In this document: positions 36,820 through 45,557 of the stretch, in pieces | Position numbering within the stretch: the stretch's first letter is position 1 | How the letters are laid out: each line of letters starts with the position of its first letter | NCBI RefSeq assembly: GCF_001642805.2 | Contig: NZ_CP016948.1 | Coordinates: 4,216,001-4,280,000 of the forward strand | Reading direction: 5' to 3' | DNA: 64,000 bases | Source of the DNA: Serratia surfactantfaciens | GTDB taxonomy: Bacteria; Pseudomonadota; Gammaproteobacteria; Enterobacterales; Enterobacteriaceae | Program-made: the position numbers and the translations under genes | The notes under the pieces: model-generated | Databases searched by the model: none | What the model saw: only the letters and a program-made list of their open reading frames with translations | Told to the model about the DNA's origin: nothing

Positions 36820-38600
36820 AACTGACGACCTTTAAGAACGGCAGCAGGCTGGCGATCCCGGCCATCTTCGCCGCGCTGTTTTTGGTGGCTTCGACCGTTA
36901 CGCTCTATTACTACAGCGCCACGCTGTCGAAAAAAGGGCTGTACGCCATCGCCGGTACTCAGGAGAACTACTCCTGGTCGATCGCCAAGTTCTCCATCAA
37001 GCTGGCGGAATTCGACACGCTGGTAGAACAGCAGAGCCACGCCCCACAGGTGGACAGCGACAACCTGCGGTTGCGGTTCGAGATCCTCTATTCGCGTTTC
37101 TATGTGCTGGAAACCGTTTCTGAATCCACCCAGCCGCTGTACGCCGAACCGGGCTACCCGGAAGTGGTCAAACAGATGCGTCTGCAGATGGATCGCATCG
37201 ATAAGCTGTTGGACAGCCCGAAAATCGACTTCGGCCAGGTTTTCGCGGCCATGAAGGCCATCAAACCTTACGCCATCGAAATGGCCAACCTGACCGACCA
37301 CGCCGAGGTGAAGCAACGCACCGCCGCCTATGAGGACTATATCGAGAAACGGCACATCATTTTCTATGGGCTGGTGATCGTCATGTTCTCGGTGATCGCG
37401 TTGATCGCCATTACGCTCATCGTGTTCCGTCAGCAGCGGCTGACCATTCGCCAGCAGGCCAAGGCGATCGAGGCGGAGAAAGCGACCCGCACCAAAAACG
37501 CGTTCCTCGGCGCCATCGGTCACGAGCTGCGCACTTCACTGCAGAGCGTGATGTCGGCCATCGACGTGCTGGTTAACACCCGGGTGTCGGCGGAACATGC
37601 GGACACCTTCCAACGGCTGGAAACCGCCGCGCAGCAAATCGAAAGCCAGATGAAAGATTTGACCGACTACGCGCACCTCGACAGCGGTATGATGGAGCTG
37701 CGCATCGTGCCGTTCGACGCGCAGAAGCTGATCGCGGAGACCGCCAACGAAATCGCCACCCTGACCCGCAAAGAGCAGGTCAAACTGAGCTGCGAAGTGG
37801 AGTGCAGCCACCTGTTGGTGCACTCCGATCCGCTGCGCATCCGGCAGATCATCGTCAATCTGCTGACCAACGCCTACAAGTACACCGAAAGCGGCAGCAT
37901 TACGCTGCACAGCTGTCTGCGCCGTCAGCCGGGCGGCAGTTCGTTGATTATCGAAGTGACCGATACCGGCATCGGTATCGAAAAGGACCAGCTCGATCAG
38001 ATTTTCAAACCCTTTACCCAGCTGGATCAGTCGCATACCAAGCAGTATGCCGGCGTCGGGATGGGGTTGGCGATCGTGCACGGCCTGGTGACGCTGCTCG
38101 ATGGCACCATCACGGTGTACAGCGAAATCAAGAAGGGCAGCACCTTTATCGTCAGCATTCCGGTGCAGATCAGTGAAGAAGAGCGCGCCGACGAGCCCGC
38201 CGCCGCCAATGCCTCTTTGCAGCAGAAGCCTCAGCAGGTCCTGGTAGTGGATGACAACAAGTCGGTGGGGGACGCCTTTGCGGCGCTGCTGGACAAGCTG
38301 GGTTACCAGCACGAACTGTGCGATTCACCGGAGCGCGCGCTGCAGAAACTGCTCAGACGCCCTTACGACGCGCTGTTGCTGGATCTGCAGATGCCGGGCA
38401 TCGACGGCGCCGCCCTGGCCAGGCAGCTGCGCAACCGCCGCGGCCCCAACCGCCATGTGCCGATCATCGGCATCAGCGCCTACACGCCGGAGCAGCTGAC
38501 GGCGGACCAGCGTGCGCTGTTCGACAACTATCTGATGAAGCCGGTCCGGCTGGATGCGTTGTCGAGCGCGCTGGCCGAGGTGTTTCCCGCTAAAGATTAA
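36816..38600 (+). CDS. Hybrid sensor histidine kinase
   Basis: 594 residues. Transmembrane helices at 11-32 and 181-203 enclose a helical periplasmic sensor domain of about 150 residues. HisKA carries the phospho-acceptor His236 in GHELRTSL; HATPase motifs are NLLTNAYKYTESG (N box), DTGIGI (G1) and GVGMGLAI (G2). A C-terminal receiver (474-590) has Asp479/Asp480, phospho-acceptor Asp523 and Lys575. There is no Hpt domain, so phosphate must pass to another protein. The opposite-strand response regulator overlaps its end by 11 bases and is the likely partner. Confidence 0.9.
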   Translation: MKLTTFKNGSRLAIPAIFAALFLVASTVTLYYYSATLSKKGLYAIAGTQENYSWSIAKFSIKLAEFDTLVEQQSHAPQVDSDNLRLRFEILYSRFYVLETVSESTQPLYAEPGYPEVVKQMRLQMDRIDKLLDSPKIDFGQVFAAMKAIKPYAIEMANLTDHAEVKQRTAAYEDYIEKRHIIFYGLVIVMFSVIALIAITLIVFRQQRLTIRQQAKAIEAEKATRTKNAFLGAIGHELRTSLQSVMSAIDVLVNTRVSAEHADTFQRLETAAQQIESQMKDLTDYAHLDSGMMELRIVPFDAQKLIAETANEIATLTRKEQVKLSCEVECSHLLVHSDPLRIRQIIVNLLTNAYKYTESGSITLHSCLRRQPGGSSLIIEVTDTGIGIEKDQLDQIFKPFTQLDQSHTKQYAGVGMGLAIVHGLVTLLDGTITVYSEIKKGSTFIVSIPVQISEEERADEPAAANASLQQKPQQVLVVDDNKSVGDAFAALLDKLGYQHELCDSPERALQKLLRRPYDALLLDLQMPGIDGAALARQLRNRRGPNRHVPIIGISAYTPEQLTADQRALFDNYLMKPVRLDALSSALAEVFPAKD

Positions 38601-39441
38601 AACAACGTTGCAGTGCGGCTTCGATCACATGGAGCCGCACCGGTTTTTCGTAAGGGCCGAGCACGTCGTACTCACGCATCGCCTGCGCTATCTCTGATTC
38701 GCGCCGGTCGGTGCCGAGTTCGCCGGTCAGCACCAGCACTGGCGCATCCGGGTTGTCGGAGGCGCGGATAGTGGCGATGCAGCGGTCCGCCGTTTCTTCA
38801 CCGATCAGCCAATCCACCACGTAACCGTCAAACAGGCTTTGCTGTAACGCCTGGCAGAAGCTGTCGACGTCGTAAAACGCCACCGCATTGAAACCGCAAC
38901 CGCCGAGGTACTTGGCCAGCTCATCGGCCGCCTGATGCGAATCGTCCAATACCGCGATGCTCAAGCGCTCGTCGTCGCCGTAACCGGGCCGGATTTCGAT
39001 CAGATCGACGCCGTAACGCGGGCCTGCCGGCGCCTCATCGGCGCGATAGATCTGCCATTGTCCCTCTACGCGCAGCGCCACAAACTCCGCCGGCCGCCCC
39101 GCAGGCAGTTCATCACCGATGTGCCCGACGCAAGGCATCGCCACCCCGGCCACGAAAAAGATGGCATCACGCGCCATGTTTGGCTCAGCGCTCTCATGTT
39201 CGGCGCTAAAATCGGCGATCGCCGCCGGCGTTTCTCCCAACGCAGCCGCGACGCTGTTGATCTGCTCCAGCGTCCAGGGACTTTGCCCTTTCAGTTTGCG
39301 GTGCGCATGTGAAAAACTCAGATCCAAGATGCGGCTGAGCTCTCGGGCATGCTGACGTTTTCCAATCCCGTAATGTAAAAACAGCTCCCTGACCCGATTG
39401 GCAATCGACTGTGAATCGAATTTTTGATGATTGTTATCCAT
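38590..39441 (-). CDS. Response regulator with N-terminal BetR-like HTH
   Basis: 283 residues in the inverted order HTH-REC. Residues 10-75 form a helix-turn-helix resembling the BetR domain (KRQHARELSRILDLSFSHAHRKLKG). A middle region of about 60 residues follows. The receiver (160-283) has Asp166/Asp167, phospho-acceptor Asp210, Thr239 and Lys266. Its 3' end overlaps the hybrid kinase gene in a convergent arrangement, supporting a cognate pair. DNA targets are unknown; the palindromic promoter at 39550 is a candidate. Confidence 0.82.
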   Translation of the reverse strand: MDNNHQKFDSQSIANRVRELFLHYGIGKRQHARELSRILDLSFSHAHRKLKGQSPWTLEQINSVAAALGETPAAIADFSAEHESAEPNMARDAIFFVAGVAMPCVGHIGDELPAGRPAEFVALRVEGQWQIYRADEAPAGPRYGVDLIEIRPGYGDDERLSIAVLDDSHQAADELAKYLGGCGFNAVAFYDVDSFCQALQQSLFDGYVVDWLIGEETADRCIATIRASDNPDAPVLVLTGELGTDRRESEIAQAMREYDVLGPYEKPVRLHVIEAALQRCFNL

Positions 39442-39549
39442 TTGTTCCTTCGATTTTTTTTACTGATTTATCAGTCGTTTTGATTATTTCTGATGAAAAA
39501 GCCACATCTAAAACTAGCATCTCATGCAATTATGCGTTAAAAACGTTGC

Positions 39550-39583
39550 TTGACATACCATGTTGCATCGTCAAACATGGTAT
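39550..39583 (+). promoter_or_regulatory. Promoter with overlapping 10-bp inverted repeat
   Basis: A perfect -35 hexamer TTGACA (39550-39555) is followed after 17 bases by AAACAT (three of six matches to the -10). Perfect arms ATACCATGTT (39555-39564) and AACATGGTAT (39574-39583) with nine bases between them cover the -35/-10 interval. This is the layout of a repressor-controlled promoter. It drives the candidate RNA downstream. The weak -10 lowers certainty. Confidence 0.5.
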
Positions 39584-39584
39584 C

Positions 39585-39795
39585 AAAAGAGACATACAGC
39601 AATACACTATAAAAAATAACACCAGCACGTTTTTTAATAATAACCATAGTCACACCAGGGAAAATTTGTTCCGTTGCCGCTACTGAGACGATGCTCACAT
39701 CGCTCGGACTGCACAAGCAAAACGGGGCTTGAGCCTTTAGCGCTAATCTGTTTTACCCACTTTTAAGCCGGGATCCGCAAGGGTCCCGGTTTTTT
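39585..39795 (+). ncRNA. Candidate small structured RNA
   Basis: A plus-strand transcript is implied by a perfect terminator at 39768-39795: a nine-pair stem (CCGGGATCC with GGGTCCCGG, one G-U), a GCAA tetraloop and six T. A second hairpin at 39683-39707 has ten pairs, one bulged A and the loop CTCA. No convincing gene lies between promoter and terminator; one open frame of 91 codons starting at 39411 lacks a ribosome site and begins inside the divergent regulator gene. The predicted RNA is about 210 bases. I do not recognise it as a known enterobacterial sRNA. The 5' end is an estimate. Confidence 0.5.
39768..39795 (+). terminator. Rho-independent terminator with GCAA tetraloop
   Basis: Stem CCGGGATCC/GGGTCCCGG, GNRA-type loop GCAA, six T. 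It is oriented for plus-strand transcription, while both flanking protein genes are on the minus strand, so it must end a separate transcript. Confidence 0.85.
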
Positions 39796-39841
39796 ATTGC
39801 CCTGGCGCCGCGCCATCATACGGACTCCCCCCACCGCCGCA

Positions 39842-39871
39842 AATAAAAACGGAGCCGGCATGCCGGCTCCG
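39842..39871 (-). terminator. Terminator of the autotransporter gene
   Basis: A perfect 22-bp palindrome at 39850-39871 (GGAGCCGGC arms around AT at the centre). On the minus strand it is followed by a T-rich run, the complement of AATAAAAA. It begins 26 bases after the protease stop. Confidence 0.82.
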
Positions 39872-39896
39872 TTGCTCTTTTGATCCCCGCAGAACG

Positions 39897-42800
39897 TCAG
39901 AAGCGCCAGGTAAAACCGGCGTTGACGCTGTTGTCCTGATGATGCTGCGACAGCAGCCCGCCGTAGCCCAGCGACAGCGTGGCGTTCTCGTTCACCGCCA
40001 CTTCCGCCCCCGCCTTCAGCACCATCCCGTCGCGTGAGACCGGCACGCTGTCCACCACGAACGGCGCGTTGCCGCCGTTGAACCGCAGACCCGTGCCACG
40101 CTCCACTCCGCCGTACTGGTGTTGCCACCCCAGCTCGCTGCGCAGCGCCACCGTCGTGCCCGGGCTCACCTGCCATGCGGTGTCCGCGCGCAGGCCCAGC
40201 GTCGACACCGTCGCATCGGTATGCTGCTTGTCCCCGCGCAGCGCCGCCGCGCCACCGCTCTCCCCGATGCCGTTGTTCTCGAAGTTCACGTACGCCAGGT
40301 TCACGAACGGCTCCAGGTTCAGCCACTCCCCTTTCACGCTGTAGCCCGCTTCCGCGAACAGCTGCTCGGTGCGCGCGCTGTACTTCGCCGTGTCACGGTC
40401 CGACTGCATTCCGTAGTTCACCGACCGTTTGGTGTCGATGCGGTGCCAGGTGTAGCCTGCACCGCCGCGCAGCGCCAGCGCACCGAACTGCTTGTCGCCG
40501 TACGCCGCCAGGTGGTAGTTGTCGCTGTCCGCCTTTGCCCCGTACCCGCCGTGCAGCGAGGTGCGGGTGTAACCGGTCGCTACCCCCAGCCGCCCGTCGT
40601 CCGCAACCGCCGAGTCCAGCCCGACCAGCACCCCGTAGGTCGAGGCCTGGTAACCCGTGGCGTTGGCGTCGCCCGACGCGTGGTCCCACGCCCCCAGCAG
40701 CTGCGCCCAGGCGCCGCCCTCGTCCGCCTTGATGGCCGACGAACTCGCCAGCCCTTCCGCCTGACGCAGACGCCCGTTCAGCGCCTCACGCAGGTAGCGG
40801 CTGTCGTTCACCAGCGCCGACGCGATGTCCGCATGGATTTGCCCCGACAGCTGACGGAACGCCTGCCGTGCCTCGCCCGCCGTGCCGCTGTTGAGAATGC
40901 TCTCGTAGACCGGGTTGCCCGCCGCCAGCGCATCCGCCGCCGCCGCGACCGCCCGCTCGTTCGGCGTCTGCGCCACGCTGGCGAAGCTCGTGCCGTTGCG
41001 CCCGACGCTCAGCGTCACTCCGGTCGGCTGGTAGCTCAGCCCGGTGCCGAGGAACAGGTAGTTCGGTGCCACCGCATCAAACTGCCCGCTCACCCCCTGC
41101 TGCGCCGTCAGGATGTTGTACTGCTGGCCCAGCAGGCTGCGCACCTCGCTCTCCGTCAGCAGGTTGGAACTGTTCTCCAGCGTCACCGCCACCTCACCGC
41201 CGCCGATCGTCGCCGAGCCGCTGCTCTGGAGCCGATCGCTCTGGCCGTTCGGGCCCACTTCTACCGCGTAGCGCGACCCCGGCTCGAAGCTGACGTTGCC
41301 GGCCACGTTCAGGGTGCCGATCGAGTTGCCCGGCGCCACGGTGCCGCCACTTCGTGCGGTCAGTGAACCGACCGTGCCGCTGCCGCCGACGATACCGCCG
41401 TTCTGCACGCTGACATCCGAGGTGACCGAGCCGTTGATCGCCAGCCGCCCCTGATTGACCAGCGTCGGGCCGGCATAGGTGTTGGTGCCGGTCAGCTCCA
41501 GGGTGCCCGCGCCCTCTTTGGTCAGGCCGCCGTGGCCGGAGATGTCGTTAGTCCAGAAATCCAGGCCACAAAGCGTATCGCTGCAGACGCGCTCGGTCGG
41601 CTTGCCTTTGTCCAGCACCGCGCCGACGCCCGGCAAATCCACCACGAACTGGGTCGGGCCGTAAGCCACGCCCGTCGGATCCGGGATGCGGAATTCTGCG
41701 GGAATATCTTCGACGGTCACCAACATGCCCGGACCGTTGATGGCCTTGCCCAGGTTGATCATCCCCCAGCCGTAGAGCGCATCGATGCCAGGCGCTCCCA
41801 TATCGGTGGCGGTGGTTTTCAGCACATCCGCCACCTGCGCGCCATTCAGATACGGGAAGCGTTCCATCAGCACCGCAACGCTGCCGGCCACATGCGGCGC
41901 CGCCATTGAGGTACCGCTGTATTTGGCGTAGTCGGTAGTCAGATTCTCTACGCTGGTACCTTCAATCACCGAGCTGTACACCCGGGTACCTGGCGCCGAG
42001 ACGCATAAACTGGCGGTGTAGCCGCAGCGGGAAGAGAAGGTGCTGATGCTGTAGTCGCCGGTATTGGTCGGATCCTGCAGGCTGGCGACCGACAGCCAGT
42101 TCGGCGCGATATCCGGCACAAAATAGGCCAGGCCGGCCATGGCGTCCGGATTGTTCAGGTTGTAATCGTTACCGGCAGCAAAGATGGTGACCACGCCGCT
42201 GCGCGCCGCATCGATCGCGCCCTGATAGGCGCCACCGGGCTTGGTGCCGAGGATCTGTTTGATCTGATCGAACTGCTTTTGCGCATCGTCAACGGTGAAA
42301 TGCGGATAAGCCGGGTTCTTACCGCCCTTGGCGAATTTATCGGTAATGCCGATGCCCCAGCTGTTGTTGATAATGCGCGCGCCGCTGGCCACCAGCGCAT
42401 CCCAACCGGCCTGATACACCGCGCCGTCGTTGCCGAGCACAATGCCGTCTTCCGGGCCGGGGTCGCCGTTCTCCGCGCTGATGATCTGCGCGTTGAACGC
42501 CACGCCGTGCATGGCGCCGCCGTCGCGGCTGCCGGCGGCGATGCCGCCCACGTGGGTGCCGTGCGAACCGAGCGTGCCGTCGGAATCCACGCTCGGCGTG
42601 CCGTCATAGCGGAAATCATCGCCTTTTTTCACCGGAATATAGGGATCGGTGTATTCGCGAATGCCATGCGTAACCAGATTGATCACTTTATCGGGGCCGA
42701 CGAACTCGGGGTGTTTGGCGTAGACTGGCTGATCGAAAATGCCGAGTTTGATGCCTTTTCCGGTATAACCGGCGGCGTAGGCCTGGTCGGCGTGGATCGC

Positions 42801-43007
42801 CCCCAGCCCCCATTCTGCATTGAACTCGCTGCTGCGCCAGCTGGCCGGATCGCCTGCCTTGCCGTTCTCTATATAGGTTGCGGCCTGCGCCCCGCCAATC
42901 GCCGTCAGGCAGATCAACATTGCGCTCCACTGCGCGCGATGAACCCCGATCTCAGGCCAGCCGAAGGCCGCCCGAGCGGATTTGACTCCTCTAAGTTTCT
43001 TCTCCAT
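39897..43007 (-). CDS. Subtilisin-like autotransporter serine protease (Ssp/PrtS type)
   Basis: 1036 residues, type Va autotransporter. An extended signal peptide (1-42, ending GGAQA) precedes an S8 subtilase domain with the triad Asp92 (GIFDQPV), His152 (GSHGTHVGG) and Ser367 (SGTSMAAPHVAGS), and oxyanion Asn280 (AAGND). A passenger-associated beta repeat lies at about 491-522 (LTKEGAGTLELTGTNTYAG). The C-terminal beta-barrel (about 735-1036) ends in Phe (FTWRF), the BamA signal. S. marcescens extracellular serine protease Ssp has almost this size and layout. It should be exported by Sec, inserted by Bam and released or displayed at the surface. Confidence 0.93.
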   Translation of the reverse strand: MEKKLRGVKSARAAFGWPEIGVHRAQWSAMLICLTAIGGAQAATYIENGKAGDPASWRSSEFNAEWGLGAIHADQAYAAGYTGKGIKLGIFDQPVYAKHPEFVGPDKVINLVTHGIREYTDPYIPVKKGDDFRYDGTPSVDSDGTLGSHGTHVGGIAAGSRDGGAMHGVAFNAQIISAENGDPGPEDGIVLGNDGAVYQAGWDALVASGARIINNSWGIGITDKFAKGGKNPAYPHFTVDDAQKQFDQIKQILGTKPGGAYQGAIDAARSGVVTIFAAGNDYNLNNPDAMAGLAYFVPDIAPNWLSVASLQDPTNTGDYSISTFSSRCGYTASLCVSAPGTRVYSSVIEGTSVENLTTDYAKYSGTSMAAPHVAGSVAVLMERFPYLNGAQVADVLKTTATDMGAPGIDALYGWGMINLGKAINGPGMLVTVEDIPAEFRIPDPTGVAYGPTQFVVDLPGVGAVLDKGKPTERVCSDTLCGLDFWTNDISGHGGLTKEGAGTLELTGTNTYAGPTLVNQGRLAINGSVTSDVSVQNGGIVGGSGTVGSLTARSGGTVAPGNSIGTLNVAGNVSFEPGSRYAVEVGPNGQSDRLQSSGSATIGGGEVAVTLENSSNLLTESEVRSLLGQQYNILTAQQGVSGQFDAVAPNYLFLGTGLSYQPTGVTLSVGRNGTSFASVAQTPNERAVAAAADALAAGNPVYESILNSGTAGEARQAFRQLSGQIHADIASALVNDSRYLREALNGRLRQAEGLASSSAIKADEGGAWAQLLGAWDHASGDANATGYQASTYGVLVGLDSAVADDGRLGVATGYTRTSLHGGYGAKADSDNYHLAAYGDKQFGALALRGGAGYTWHRIDTKRSVNYGMQSDRDTAKYSARTEQLFAEAGYSVKGEWLNLEPFVNLAYVNFENNGIGESGGAAALRGDKQHTDATVSTLGLRADTAWQVSPGTTVALRSELGWQHQYGGVERGTGLRFNGGNAPFVVDSVPVSRDGMVLKAGAEVAVNENATLSLGYGGLLSQHHQDNSVNAGFTWRF

Positions 43008-43398
43008 CCCAGATACCGTCCGTTGTTGTTTGCAAATGTTTTATAAGATTTTTTGTGTAACAGTTTGGTAACACCAAATAAATAAAGCACAACAATCTCA
43101 AGTGCGCTTAATGTGTCATTCGGTAGTCCAGGGGAAGGAGAGAACGTTTCAAGGGTGAATCAGGTGAGCAGCGATAAGAAAGGACAATGATATTGCACGG
43201 TGTCTAAGTGGCGTTCGAAAGCGAGAGGATTAAATTTAACAAATTGATAAATAAAGATATAAATCAGATAAAACCGAAGGGGGAGATCGCCTGAAAAGTG
43301 CTTAACAGGCGTCTTTTATCACTTTTAATTATAAATTTTGCCAATATTCACTCAGTGAATTATGCTGGTTTATCACTCGGCCATCGGCAAAAATTGGA
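43008..43398. other. 391-base intergenic region upstream of the protease gene
   Basis: AT-rich and without a gene. It contains the protease promoter with an inverted repeat at 43064-43078. A CGCCTG/CAGGCG hairpin with a 12-base loop and TCTTTT downstream lies at 43288-43316. The remainder shows nothing I can name. Confidence 0.5.
43064..43078. promoter_or_regulatory. Inverted repeat at the protease promoter
   Basis: TTTGGTAACACCAAA is a perfect 6+3+6 palindrome 57 bases upstream of the protease start. On the minus strand a TATAAA box (43040-43045) lies where a -10 would place the -35 inside this repeat, and that -35 is poor. This suggests a regulated promoter; the factor is unknown. Confidence 0.4.
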
Positions 43399-44037
43399 TT
43401 ATCCTGCTGATGTTTTTTTGCTGTTCATCGCATCCTCTTCCGCCTGACGGAGGATAGCTTTAGCCATCCACTGCGTGACGTCCTGAATACCCTCCAGCTC
43501 CAGCCCCCAGATATCTTTCAGCACCAAGAACACCTCCGAACCGTAAATCAGCGAGAAAGCATAAATCACTCTCTGTAGAGAATCCGGCGGCAGTTTGCCC
43601 TGCAACGGTTCTACCGCCAGCTGCAGCAGCCGCTTACGGTTACCACGCACGAATTTTTCGCCCGGCGTCGCGTTCGCCCACTGCTGTAGAGAGAGCTGCA
43701 GCGCTGCGCGTAATGCGCCCTCATGTCGCTCCATCTGGGGATAGGCGAAGGCCAGCAACTGCTGAATGCGTTTCAGCGCATCGTTATCTTGCGGGCGCCA
43801 GGCCAGGATCGGCCCCAGGCTTTCCGTCACCACGGCGGTAATCAGCGCACTTTGAGTGGGGAAATAGCGGTAGGCAGTTGCACGTGAAACCTGCGCGTGC
43901 GCCGCCAGTTCGGTGATCGAAGGGAACGCCCCTTCGTCATACAGCGCCATCGCGCTCCCCAGCAGCAAACGATAGGTTTTAGCCCGGGCGGAAGTCAGTG
44001 AAAGATCGGACGGGGCGGGAAAAGCATTTATCGGCAC
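43399..44037 (-). CDS. TetR-family transcriptional regulator
   Basis: 212 residues. The N-terminal HTH reads SITELAAHAQVSRATAYRYFPTQSALITAV, classical TetR/AcrR, followed by an all-helical ligand domain. Divergent from the UPF0261 gene across 264 bases that carry two matching inverted repeats, so it probably represses itself and its neighbour. Ligand unknown. Confidence 0.9.
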   Translation of the reverse strand: MPINAFPAPSDLSLTSARAKTYRLLLGSAMALYDEGAFPSITELAAHAQVSRATAYRYFPTQSALITAVVTESLGPILAWRPQDNDALKRIQQLLAFAYPQMERHEGALRAALQLSLQQWANATPGEKFVRGNRKRLLQLAVEPLQGKLPPDSLQRVIYAFSLIYGSEVFLVLKDIWGLELEGIQDVTQWMAKAILRQAEEDAMNSKKTSAG

Positions 44038-44132
44038 TTAAACCTCATACATCTGAACATGCTTGCGCGACCGGAGATACGCCACGGCCGACCGGTTGGC
44101 GGTGAAACCTCGGCCGCGCTAAAAAGCTCAAA

Positions 44133-44152
44133 AATGAGACAGGAGTCCCATT
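44133..44152. promoter_or_regulatory. TetR operator candidate 1
   Basis: AATGAGAC and GTCCCATT around AGGA: an inverted repeat with one mismatch to the consensus AATGAGAC-N4-GTCTCATT shared with the second site. Centres of the two sites are 43 bases apart, about four helical turns. Confidence 0.65.
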
Positions 44153-44168
44153 TTTCATTGAGCTGCCC

Positions 44169-44197
44169 TTGCAAAAATGATACTACCGTCTCATTAT
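44169..44197 (+). promoter_or_regulatory. UPF0261 promoter with TetR operator candidate 2
   Basis: TTGCAA (44169-44174) and CATTAT (44192-44197) with a 17-base spacer form a plausible promoter. AATGATAC and GTCTCATT around TACC (44176-44195) lie between the two hexamers, with one mismatch to the same palindrome as site 1. Binding here would block RNA polymerase. Confidence 0.65.
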
Positions 44198-44301
44198 ATA
44201 AATACATTAATCAATTTAACTTAAAAGCCAACACCAGGGAACATCAAAAAACATAACATAATGTTTTTAATTAAAAATTAGAAATCCCTTCGGAAAAATG
44301 C

Positions 44302-45519
44302 ATGAAAGATACTTCAAATTTTGTCTATATTGCTACCACAGCAGATACCAAAGGACAAGAGTTGGAGTATGTGCGGCGGCTGATTGCCAGCCTGAATTTG
44401 CCCACGCTAACCGTCGATCTCTCCACCCGTAGCTTGCCGTTTAACTCCCCGGCCGATATCGGCCCAGAAGAGGTTGCCCGTCACCATCCGGCGGGCGCAG
44501 GCGCGGTCTTCTGCGCCAACCGCGGCCAAGCGATCGCCGCCATGGCGATCGCTTTTGAACGCTTTATCCTGACGCGGCGCGATATCGCCGCCCTGCTTGG
44601 CCTGGGCGGTTCCGGCGGCACCGCCATCATTACGCCGGCCATGCAGCAGCTGCCGATTGGCATGCCGAAATTGATGGTCTCGAGCATGGCGGCGGGCGAC
44701 GTTTCCGCCTATGTTGGCGCCAGCGACATCAACATGATGTATTCGGTCACCGATCTCGCCGGCCTCAACCGCATCTCACGGCGGGTACTGGGCAATGCGG
44801 CGCGTCAGATAGCCGGGGCGGTACGCTTCGCTGCCGCCGATCATCTCGAAGACAAACCCGCGATCGGCCTGACGATGTTTGGCGTTACCACTCCCTGCGT
44901 TCAGGCGCTGGTCGCCAACCTTGCACCGCAATGGGATTGCCTGACGTTTCACGCGACCGGCAGCGGCGGTAGAGCGCTGGAAAAACTGATCGATAGCCGC
45001 CAACTGCACGGCGCCATCGATTTAACCACCACCGAAGTGACCGACTACCTGTTTGGCGGTGTGCTGCCCTGTAATGCCGATCGTTTCGGCGCCATCGCGC
45101 GTACCGGCCTCCCGTGCGTGATCTCCTGCGGCGCTATCGACATGATCAACTTCGGCGCGCCGAATACGGTACCGGCTCACTACGCCAACCGTCTGCACCA
45201 CCATCACAACCCGCAAGTCACGCTGGTGCGCACCAGCGTGCAGGAAAACGCGCTAACCGGGCGTTGGATAGGCGAAAAAATCAACGCCTGCACGGGCGAA
45301 GTGCGCTTTGTGATTCCGACGGGCGGCGTGTCGGCTCTGGATGCGCCCGGCCAACCGTTCTGGGATCCGGCGGCGCTGGCCGCCTTTACGCAAACGCTGG
45401 AGGAAACGGTGCACGCCACCGACAGGCGCCGATTGATAAAAACGCCTTATCATATTAATGACCCGCGTTTTGCGCAGGCCGTTGCTGAACAGTTCCGACA
45501 AATTGGCGGCGGGAAATGA
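44302..45519 (+). CDS. Tm-1-like ATP-binding / UPF0261 family protein
   Basis: 405 residues. [21 protein letters not shown] at the N-terminus, [42 protein letters not shown] and the C-terminal [21 protein letters not shown] are hallmarks of UPF0261, the family of the N-terminal domain of the tomato Tm-1 protein. In many bacteria the next gene encodes a TIM-barrel PEP-hydrolase-like partner, which is absent here. Function in bacteria is not established. Controlled, by inference, through the two TetR operators. Confidence 0.85.
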   Translation: MKDTSNFVYIATTADTKGQELEYVRRLIASLNLPTLTVDLSTRSLPFNSPADIGPEEVARHHPAGAGAVFCANRGQAIAAMAIAFERFILTRRDIAALLGLGGSGGTAIITPAMQQLPIGMPKLMVSSMAAGDVSAYVGASDINMMYSVTDLAGLNRISRRVLGNAARQIAGAVRFAAADHLEDKPAIGLTMFGVTTPCVQALVANLAPQWDCLTFHATGSGGRALEKLIDSRQLHGAIDLTTTEVTDYLFGGVLPCNADRFGAIARTGLPCVISCGAIDMINFGAPNTVPAHYANRLHHHHNPQVTLVRTSVQENALTGRWIGEKINACTGEVRFVIPTGGVSALDAPGQPFWDPAALAAFTQTLEETVHATDRRRLIKTPYHINDPRFAQAVAEQFRQIGGGK

Positions 45520-45557
45520 CGATCGCGCAATACAACATCGACCGACAATCATGCATG

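Noticed and set aside
39411..39686. 91-codon open frame on the plus strand across the response-regulator start and the ncRNA region
   Set aside because: Begins inside the opposite coding gene, has no Shine-Dalgarno and no protein-like pattern; the structured RNA explains the region better.
40119..41366. 415-codon open frame antisense to the autotransporter
   Set aside because: Low-complexity Arg/Pro/Val translation opposite the beta-barrel coding region; artefact of codon bias.
43288..43316. CGCCTG/CAGGCG hairpin followed by TCTTTT
   Set aside because: Six pairs with a 12-base loop and no plus-strand gene upstream; too weak to call a terminator or RNA gene.
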